Shown: piece by piece, positions 1 to 6,101 of the stretch
Layout of the letters: the number at the start of each line of letters is the position of its first letter
Numbering within the stretch: the stretch's first letter is position 1
From: Alphaproteobacteria bacterium UBA3612
Lineage (GTDB): Bacteria > Pseudomonadota > Alphaproteobacteria > Sphingomonadales > Sphingomonadaceae
Length of the DNA stretch: 64,000 nucleotides
Direction of reading: 5' to 3'
Assembly: GCA_002375465.1 (NCBI GenBank)
Contig: DFLT01000012.1
Span: 124,485 to 188,484 of the forward strand
The notes under the pieces: model-generated
The model's database searches: none
What the model was told of the DNA's origin: nothing
Seen by the model: only the letters and a program-made list of their open reading frames with translations
Made by a program: the position numbers and the translations under genes

Positions 1-1838
1 GCGCTGGCTTCTGACATGACGAGCGCCACGGCATCGAAGACCACCGACGGACCGCCATCGATCTTTTCGTCGGCCTCCATCATCTTGCCGTCGGACAATT
101 TTGCACCGGCCACGTGCGGCGCGACGATGGCCACCATCGCGCCCACTGCCTCCGCAGCTTCCTTCAATGCTGCCACCAGATCGGCGTCGCCACCTTCGGC
201 AATGTAGATGCCAAGCTTCCTGCCCTTAAAGCTCGAAGGGCCATTCTTGATGATGGACAGCGCGGGCGATTCCTTCAGGTCCATGATCGGCTTGCGTGCG
301 GCCAGCACTTTCTCCGGTAGCTCGGGCAGCCCGATGCCATCCGCCACTTCCTGCGCCAACCCCTCGTCAATATTGCGGAGATGACCGACCATTCGCTGGC
401 GAATATCCATGCGCTCGACCTTCGAGAGTTCGAAGGTGAGGGCGCTCGCCATATGATCCTGCTCATTGGGCGTCTGCGAAATATAGAATTGCCGCGCCTG
501 ACTATAATGATCGGCAAAGGTTTCCGAACGCACACGCTCCTTCACGCCTTCAACTGGCTCTGGATAACTGGTGAAGCCCTTCTGGGGGTTCTCGCGTGGA
601 CCTTCGCCATGGTCCCAACTGTTCGGCTCGTAATTGACGCGGCCCTTCGGGTTCGTCATCGCCATATGGCCGTCCTGTTGGTAGTGCCGCACTGGGCATT
701 TCGGCGCATTGATCGGGATATGGGTGAAGTTCGGCCCGCCCAGACGTTTTAGCTGCGTGTCGAGATACGAGAAATTCCGGCCCTGCAGCAGCGGGTCGTT
801 TGTGAAATCGATGCCGGGCACGACGTTCTGTGTGCAGAACGCGACCTGCTCGGTCTCGGCGAAGAAATTGTCGACATTGGCATCCAGCGTCAGCGTGCCG
901 ATGATCCGCACCGGCACTTCTTCCTCGGGAATGATCTTCGTCGCGTCCAGAATGTCGAAGTCGAACTTGTCGGCAAATTCATCGTCGAACACCTGAATGC
1001 CCAGATCCCATTGCGGGAAATCGCCGGCGTCGATTGAGTCCCACATGTCGCGCCGGTGGAAATCGGGGTCCATGCCGTTCACCTTCAGCGCCTCGTTCCA
1101 TACGACCGACTGCAGGCCCTGCTTTGGCTTCCAGTGGAATTTGACATAGTGCGATTTGCCTTCGGCATTGACGAGCCGGAAACTATGGACGCCGAAGCCC
1201 TCCATAAATCGGAAAGACCGCGGGATGGTCCGGTCGGACATGATCCACATGACCATGTTCATCGATTCCGGCGACAGCGAGATGAAGTCCCAGAAATTGT
1301 CATGCGCCGTCTGGGCCTGAGGAAAGCCACGGTCGGGGGCGGGCTTTGCGGCGTGGATCAGGTCGGGAAATTTGATAGCGTCCTGGATGAAAAAGACGGG
1401 AATATTGTTCCCGACCAGATCCCAATTGCCCTCTTCGGTATAGAATTTGGTCGCAAAGCCGCGAACGTCACGCGCCAGATCCGGCGACCCCTTATTGCCG
1501 GCCACCGTTGAAAAGCGCGTAAATGTGGGCACCTTCTTGCCCACCTCGTTGAAAATTTTCGCGCGGGAGAGTTCCGGGATCGCCTCCTTCAGTTCGAAAT
1601 GACCATGAACGCCATAGCCGCGGGCGTGGACGACGCGCTCAGGGATCCGCTCATGATCAAAATGAAAGATCTTCTCGCGTGCGATCTGATCTTCCAGCAG
1701 GGACGGGCCGCGCGGTCCTGACTTCAACCAATTCTGATCGTCGGCAACCGGTGCACCCTGCGCCGTCGTCATCGTGTCGTCGTCGCCCTTGGCGGTCTGG
1801 TGCGGCGCGCCGCCCTTCGAAAGATTGAGGTCGGTCAT
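1..1838 (-). CDS. katE: Large-subunit (HPII/KatE-type) catalase, 3' end cut by window edge
   Basis: Heme catalase that dismutates hydrogen peroxide to water and oxygen in the cytoplasm. The frame is open from an ATG at 1838 to base 1 (over 610 residues) without a stop. The N-terminal part reads like the catalase core, with the HARGYGVHG distal-histidine region, the FTRFSTVAG stretch and the NNIPVFF segment. The part nearest the window edge (GRKLGIYIAEGGDADLV and on) matches the C-terminal flavodoxin/PfpI-like domain found only in large-subunit clade 2 catalases of about 700-750 residues. The gene is divergent from bfd-bfr across a 202-base gap. I saw no EcfG-type promoter in that gap. The missing part is only the end of the C-terminal domain. 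Confidence 0.93.
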   Translation of the reverse strand, partial: MTDLNLSKGGAPHQTAKGDDDTMTTAQGAPVADDQNWLKSGPRGPSLLEDQIAREKIFHFDHERIPERVVHARGYGVHGHFELKEAIPELSRAKIFNEVGKKVPTFTRFSTVAGNKGSPDLARDVRGFATKFYTEEGNWDLVGNNIPVFFIQDAIKFPDLIHAAKPAPDRGFPQAQTAHDNFWDFISLSPESMNMVMWIMSDRTIPRSFRFMEGFGVHSFRLVNAEGKSHYVKFHWKPKQGLQSVVWNEALKVNGMDPDFHRRDMWDSIDAGDFPQWDLGIQVFDDEFADKFDFDILDATKIIPEEEVPVRIIGTLTLDANVDNFFAETEQVAFCTQNVVPGIDFTNDPLLQGRNFSYLDTQLKRLGGPNFTHIPINAPKCPVRHYQQDGHMAMTNPKGRVNYEPNSWDHGEGPRENPQKGFTSYPEPVEGVKERVRSETFADHYSQARQFYISQTPNEQDHMASALTFELSKVERMDIRQRMVGHLRNIDEGLAQEVADGIGLPELPEKVLAARKPIMDLKESPALSIIKNGPSSFKGRKLGIYIAEGGDADLVAALKEAAEAVGAMVAIVAPHVAGAKLSDGKMMEADEKIDGGPSVVFDAVALVMSEAS

Positions 1839-1992
1839 TGTGCGGCCCTTTGATGATGTGGAGTTCATAGATGAACGTGCACAGGCCGGGATCGTTGCAA
1901 GCCGCTGATAAAAATGAAGTCTTAACATAGATTACAGGGTTAATTCCTGCTGTAGTCAGGATGGTACCCCAATTATTTGTTGCAAATGCTAT

Positions 1993-2007
1993 TGCGATCC
2001 ATTCTCA
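1993..2007 (+). promoter_or_regulatory. Candidate Fur box upstream of bfd-bfr
   Basis: TGCGATC-C-ATTCTCA is a 7-1-7 imperfect palindrome resembling the Fur-type consensus TGCGAAT-N-ATTCTCA. It lies about 34 bases before the bfd start, where an iron-responsive repressor would be expected. Inference from motif and target genes. Confidence 0.4.
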
Positions 2008-2040
2008 CCGGGCCTACAAGATAAGGTGTGAGGGAATCGC

Positions 2041-2262
2041 ATGTATGTATGTATCTGTAACGCCATTAAGGAAACCGATCTTCGCGCCGCGGCCAGGCAG
2101 TGCCACAGCGACGCGGAGACGATCTATGCGTCCATGGGTCGACCGCCGCAGTGTCGTCAGTGTTTGGACGATGCCGAAGAAATCCTGGCCGAGGCACGCA
2201 GTCCGCAGAATCCACCGATCCGTCCCGCATTCGCTTGTCCTCGGCTGGCACTATCTGCATAG
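2041..2262 (+). CDS. bfd: Bacterioferritin-associated ferredoxin
   Basis: Small [2Fe-2S] protein (73 aa) that passes electrons to bacterioferritin so that stored ferric iron can be released. The four cluster cysteines are visible as CIC at residues 4-6 and CRQC at 38-41, the C-x-C...C-x2-C pattern of the Bfd family. The ATG is preceded by GAGGGA at good spacing. The C-terminal tail (about 20 residues after the second motif) is less conserved. Bfr follows 31 bases downstream on the same strand, so the two probably form an operon controlled by iron. Confidence 0.88.
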   Translation: MYVCICNAIKETDLRAAARQCHSDAETIYASMGRPPQCRQCLDDAEEILAEARSPQNPPIRPAFACPRLALSA

Positions 2263-2293
2263 TCGCCGCTCACAAGAGCAGGAGACACGCGCC

Positions 2294-2779
2294 ATGAAGG
2301 GCGACCAGCAGGTAATCCAATATCTCAACAAGGCTCTTTTGAACGAGCTGACGGCCATCAACCAATATTGGCTGCATTACCGCATGTTGGATAATTGGGG
2401 AATCTCCAAGCTTGCCGAATATGAACGGCATGAATCCATCGACGAGATGAAGCATGCCGACACGCTGTCGGAGCGTATTTTCTTTCTCGACGGGCTGCCG
2501 AATTTCCAGGCGCTCGGAAAGTTACGCATCGGCGAGACTGTCGAAGAAATCCTGAAAGCCGACCTCGCTTTGGAGGAGGAGGCGATCCCCCTGCTGCGAG
2601 AGGCGATCGCCCATTGCGAGCAGGTAAAGGATTATGTCAGCCGAGAGGTTTTCGAGCGTATCCTCGAAAATGAGGAAGAGCATGTCGACTGGATCGAGAA
2701 GCAGTTCGACCTGATCGAACGGATGGGCATCCAAAATTACGTCCAGTTGCAGAGCCAGGCAGCCGGCGAGGGCAATTAA
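2294..2779 (+). CDS. bfr: Bacterioferritin
   Basis: Heme-containing iron-storage protein (161 aa) that forms a 24-subunit shell and oxidises ferrous iron. All dinuclear ferroxidase ligands are present at their canonical positions: E18, E51, H54, E94, E127 and H130. The heme-ligating methionine is M52. The ATG at 2294 gives the family length and a proper N-terminus (MKGDQQVIQYLNKAL). The frame stays open upstream, but that extension overlaps bfd in another frame and is not part of the protein. It lies downstream of bfd, its electron donor. Confidence 0.95.
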   Translation: MKGDQQVIQYLNKALLNELTAINQYWLHYRMLDNWGISKLAEYERHESIDEMKHADTLSERIFFLDGLPNFQALGKLRIGETVEEILKADLALEEEAIPLLREAIAHCEQVKDYVSREVFERILENEEEHVDWIEKQFDLIERMGIQNYVQLQSQAAGEGN

Positions 2780-2798
2780 CGCCCGCCGGAGCCGCAGG

Positions 2799-2829
2799 GG
2801 AGGGGCCGCGCCTGTCGCCCACCCCCTCC
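2799..2829. terminator. Hairpin between convergent bfr and prfB
   Basis: GGAGGGG (2799-2805) pairs with CCCCTCC (2823-2829) across a 17-base loop in the short gap between the convergent bfr and prfB stops. It has no U-tract, so terminator function is plausible but weak. Confidence 0.4.
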
Positions 2830-2835
2830 GTACCG

Positions 2836-3964
2836 CTAATCTGCGTCCTCAACCTCGACGGTTTCGCCCGTGACGCGCTGGGCGAGGGCGGCGGCCATGA
2901 ATTCGTCCAGGTCGCCATCCAGTACCGCAGTGGGATTCCCTTTTGTTATCCCGGTCCTCAGGTCTTTCACCATCTGATACGGTTGCATGACATAGCTGCG
3001 AATCTGGTGCCCCCAGCCAATGTCCGTTTTGGCGGCGTTGGTCGCATTCGCCTCTTCCTCGCGGCGCCGTAATTCCGCTTCGTAGAGCCGCGCCTTCAGC
3101 TGTTGCATCGCCTGCGCACGGTTCTTGTGCTGCGACCGCTGGTTCTGGCACGCGACGATGATGCCGGAGGGGACGTGCGTGATCCTGACGGCACTGTCCG
3201 TCGTGTTGATGTGCTGTCCGCCTGCGCCAGACGCCCGATAGGTATCGATCTTCAGGTCGGATTCGTTGACCTCGATGTCGATATCGTCGTCGACGACGGG
3301 ATAGACCCAGACCGATGCGAAGCTGGTATGCCGCCGCGCTGCCGAATCATACGGGCTGATCCGAACCAGCCGGTGAACGCCCGATTCCACTTTGGCATAG
3401 CCATAGGCGTTCTGCCCCTTCAGCATCAAAGTTGCCGATTTGATGCCCGCCTGTTCGCCGGCATGATAATCGACCACCTCCACCTTCATGCCGCGCTTCT
3501 CGCCCCAGCGCGCGTACATGCGCTGCAGCATTTCGGCCCAGTCCTGCGACTCCGTGCCGCCGGCACCGGCGTTGATCTCGATATAGGTGTCGTTGGGGTC
3601 GGCCTCGCCCGACAGCAGTGCAGCGACCTTGTCGCGGTCTGCGCGAATGGCAAGCTTTTCCAGCGCCTTCTCCGATTCTGTGATCAGGTCGGCATCGCCC
3701 TCTGCCTCGGCGAGCTCGATCATCTCGGCCGCGTCTTCCATCTCGGACTTGATCTCACGCGCGGCGGTCACGGCCTCTTCCAGACGGCCGCGCTCCTGCA
3801 TCAGTGCCTGTGCGTTCTTTGGGTCGTCCCACAGGGAGGGATCCTCGGCGAGCGCATTCAGCTCGTCGAGGCGCCGGGTTGCTACATCCCAGTCAAAGAA
3901 ACCTCCGGATCAGGGCGAGCGCTTCGTTGATACGGTCGATGTGGGCGAGGGCTTCAGCGCGCAT
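2836..3964 (-). CDS. prfB: Peptide chain release factor 2, expressed by programmed +1 frameshift
   Basis: RF2 recognises UGA/UAA stop codons and triggers peptide release in the ribosome. The gene starts at the ATG at 3964 (GGAG five bases upstream), reads 23 codons to CTT and meets an in-frame TGA at 3895-3893. Skipping T3895 continues at GAC (3894) and runs to the stop at 2838-2836, giving about 375 residues, the usual RF2 length. The catalytic GGQ lies in ASGAGGQHINTTDSAV. The codon-recognition tripeptide reads SPY (in VRISPYDS), where E. coli has SPF. A stretch starting inside the second frame (MQERGRLEEA, 3801) would miss the first domain and is not the true start. Confidence 0.95.
3893..3907 (-). 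promoter_or_regulatory. Programmed +1 frameshift site of prfB
   Basis: On the minus strand the sequence is CGG AGG TTT CTT TGA C. The GGAGG acts as an internal Shine-Dalgarno three bases before the slippery CTT, and TGA (3895-3893) followed by C is the poor-context stop. This matches the RF2 autoregulatory recoding site of E. coli (AGGGGG-TAT-CTT-TGA-C). Low RF2 slows termination and favours the shift. Confidence 0.93.
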
Positions 3965-4048
3965 GGGAACTCCGCAAGAATGAAAACACGATTTTGGAGA
4001 CCATGTAACGCCTGGCTTCATTTTTTGCGATAGGCCCGTCCGGCGGGC

Positions 4049-4534
4049 TCAGCGTTCGATAACATCCTCCCGCATGGGCGCCAGCTTCGACAGAAAGCGA
4101 TTCTGCAGGCGAAAGGGCACACCCTCCGCCGCCATGGCCGCCTGCAGATTTTCGACGAGAGCGTTCATGTCCGCATGCTGCAGACCCATATGCTCATGCG
4201 CCGCCTGCATGTCCCGGCCGCTATAGTCGCAGTCGCCCCCCAGAATATGGCAGAACTGCTCCCCCAATGTCCGGTGCAGGCGTACCATGTCCTGACCCCG
4301 AAAAATGTCCGCGACGCGCGGGTCCTGCTGGTTGCGGGCGACCAGATCGGCGACGATGCGTGTGATCCCTGGCTTCCCGCCAAACGCCTCGAACATCCTC
4401 TGCCCTTCAAAGGGGTCTGTGCCCGCATTGGCATTTGACTGCGTATAAGCGTCGACCGGCAGTTCGCCGGGTCCGTGCACCTCTTGCGGCGGTTCCGCAC
4501 CGGCCAGCAGCAGTGCGCATAGTGAGATGATCAT
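4049..4534 (-). CDS. Exported group 1 truncated hemoglobin
   Basis: Small heme globin (161 aa). The first 13 residues (MIISLCALLLAGA) look like a short signal peptide or membrane anchor, so the globin would act in the periplasm. The globin fold spans about residues 40-161. The region SGRDMQAAHEHMGL contains the proximal histidine, most likely H113. The usual B10 tyrosine motif of NO-detoxifying TrHbN is not evident (IVADLVARN). Cysteines at about 95 and 102 could form a disulfide. The start at 4534 is chosen because the upstream extension is basic and lacks a secretion signal. It lies 19 bases after the DUF3034 gene, so co-transcription is likely. Ligand and role unknown. Confidence 0.82.
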   Translation of the reverse strand: MIISLCALLLAGAEPPQEVHGPGELPVDAYTQSNANAGTDPFEGQRMFEAFGGKPGITRIVADLVARNQQDPRVADIFRGQDMVRLHRTLGEQFCHILGGDCDYSGRDMQAAHEHMGLQHADMNALVENLQAAMAAEGVPFRLQNRFLSKLAPMREDVIER

Positions 4535-4553
4535 GCGGATAATCCTTGTCTGA

Positions 4554-5414
4554 TTAGAAGGCGGTCTGAATCTGGAACAGGGCGCCGCGTTGTGGTTCCG
4601 ACGTGGCGATCGATCCCAAATCGACATAGGCGGCCGTCACCGTCAGATGATCCGTGACGGCGTAGGCCGCGAAAATGTCGAACCAGTCGGATTCGGCGGC
4701 AAAGCCGAGCCGGTCGGGCTTGGTTCGGAACTCGCCCCCGACGGCCAATCTTCTCGACAGCTGATAGGCGGCGGAGCCCTCGAACTGGACGCTGCTATCT
4801 TCGTCATGGCCCAGGAGGCCGGTCTGATTCGCGCGGGTCAGGCGCACGGTCGCATCCAGCAGCAGGCTGTGTGCCAGGAACAGCTTCGTCGCGCTCAGAT
4901 ATATATCGGTGCCTTCGGTCCGGTCGGCGCCGACGGCAGTTACCAGGGCGTCATTGGCGCTTTTCTTATGTTGGATGCCGACAGCGATCTGCGGCTTCAA
5001 CGGCGGCCCATAGACAAGATCGCCGGTCAGGCGGACCTTTGCCGAGAAGACGTCCTGGCTAAAGACATAACCCCTGCCGATCCCCAGCGCTTCGCCAAGC
5101 TGCTGCGTGTCCAGATTCTGCCGCGCATAGGAAAGCTCCACACGGTTTCTGACACCGATGGCGGCACCATAGCTGTGCCAGTCATAGTCGGGCAGGGCGA
5201 TCGCGGTCAGATGGGCGGACACGCCAATTCCGTCACGGGTTTCGTTGCCGGCAATGACCGACCAACTGGCCAATCCACCGCCCGAGCTACCCTCGATGCT
5301 CGTGATGCCATTGGTCAGCAGCAATTTGCCGCCATTGCGCAGATCAGCGGCCTGCGACGTGCCAGCGGCGGCAGCGGAAAGAGCGGCAAGCAAGAAGCGC
5401 ACTGTCTGTCTCAT
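4554..5414 (-). CDS. DUF3034 family outer-membrane protein
   Basis: Protein of 286 aa with a clear signal peptide (cleavage near SQA-ADL, about residue 22), alternating beta-rich sequence and a terminal phenylalanine (IQTAF), features of outer-membrane beta-barrels. The pattern (GKLLLTNGITSIEGSSGGG, LPDYDWHSYG, SATKLFLAHSLLLDAT) is that of the DUF3034 family, which has no assigned function. It is transcribed towards the truncated globin gene and divergently from the cupredoxin-like/GGDEF-EAL pair. Its start codon lies in the loop of a perfect 10-bp inverted repeat. A transport or sensing role is inference only. Confidence 0.8.
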   Translation of the reverse strand: MRQTVRFLLAALSAAAAGTSQAADLRNGGKLLLTNGITSIEGSSGGGLASWSVIAGNETRDGIGVSAHLTAIALPDYDWHSYGAAIGVRNRVELSYARQNLDTQQLGEALGIGRGYVFSQDVFSAKVRLTGDLVYGPPLKPQIAVGIQHKKSANDALVTAVGADRTEGTDIYLSATKLFLAHSLLLDATVRLTRANQTGLLGHDEDSSVQFEGSAAYQLSRRLAVGGEFRTKPDRLGFAAESDWFDIFAAYAVTDHLTVTAAYVDLGSIATSEPQRGALFQIQTAF

Positions 5415-5432
5415 GCAGACAGTGCCTAGGCA
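5399..5432. promoter_or_regulatory. Overlapping palindromes around the DUF3034 start codon
   Basis: GCACTGTCTG (5399-5408) and CAGACAGTGC (5416-5425) are perfect inverted repeats separated by 7 bases. The start codon of the DUF3034 gene (5414-5412) sits in that 7-base spacer. A second perfect palindrome, TGCCTAGGCA (5423-5432), overlaps the right arm. It could be a DNA operator for the divergent promoters, or an mRNA hairpin that presents or hides the start codon. Confidence 0.6.
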
Positions 5433-5489
5433 GTGAAAACGAAAAAAGCGTTTACAGGATATTCACGAGATCGGTTCAGATGTTCTGCT

Positions 5490-6101
5490 ATGTTCAGGAT
5501 GGTGCAAATTTGCGTCGGCATATTCTTCGCCGTTTCGGGCGTACCCGCAGCGGCCGCGGACTTTCAGGCGCGTATCGTTGATCAACAGGGCCAGCCGGTT
5601 CCGAATGCGGTCGTCATGCTCTACCCTGCCGATTTCTCAATGCCGGCGCGGATCGATTTCGACTGGCAATATCAGGTCGCGCAGAAGGATCAGCAGTTCC
5701 AGCCGCATGTCCTGATCGTGCCGGAGGGGGCGACAGTCGCCTTTCCGAACCTCGATCGTGTGCGCCATCACGTTTACTCCTTCTCGAGACCCAATGATTT
5801 CGAACTGAAGCTCTACGGTCGGGAGGAAAAGCGCGGTCAGAGGTTCGATACGCCGGGCGCTGTCGCCATGGGTTGCAATATTCATGACGAAATGCGCGGC
5901 TTTGTGCGCGTGGTCGACACGCCCTTCGTTGCGAAGTCGGACAAGCAGGGCGCCGTGTCTGTCGACAATTTGCCGGTCGGGGCGGCGCGGCTGGTCGTAT
6001 GGCATCCGCTGTTGCGCGCGACGAAGAACGAGCTGCATCTGGAACTGTCGCTTCCCGCGAATCCGAAACAAATTAGTTTGAAGATGCGACCACGGGAATG
6101 A
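5490..6101 (+). CDS. Periplasmic cupredoxin-like protein (methylamine-utilization-type)
   Basis: Secreted protein of about 203 aa with a signal peptide ending near PAAA-ADFQ. After a carboxypeptidase-regulatory-like segment (VDQQGQPVPNAVV) it has a cupredoxin-type block: a HH pair in RVRHHVYSF and the sequence GCNIHDEMRG, which gives the C-x2-H-x2-M ligand order of a type 1 copper site. Proteins of this type are often annotated as methylamine utilization proteins, but no methylamine genes are nearby. The start is uncertain: GTG 5433, ATG 5490 and ATG 5499 are all in frame; 5490 or 5499 gives a normal signal peptide. The next gene overlaps its stop by 4 bases. Confidence 0.75.
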   Translation: MFRMVQICVGIFFAVSGVPAAAADFQARIVDQQGQPVPNAVVMLYPADFSMPARIDFDWQYQVAQKDQQFQPHVLIVPEGATVAFPNLDRVRHHVYSFSRPNDFELKLYGREEKRGQRFDTPGAVAMGCNIHDEMRGFVRVVDTPFVAKSDKQGAVSVDNLPVGAARLVVWHPLLRATKNELHLELSLPANPKQISLKMRPRE

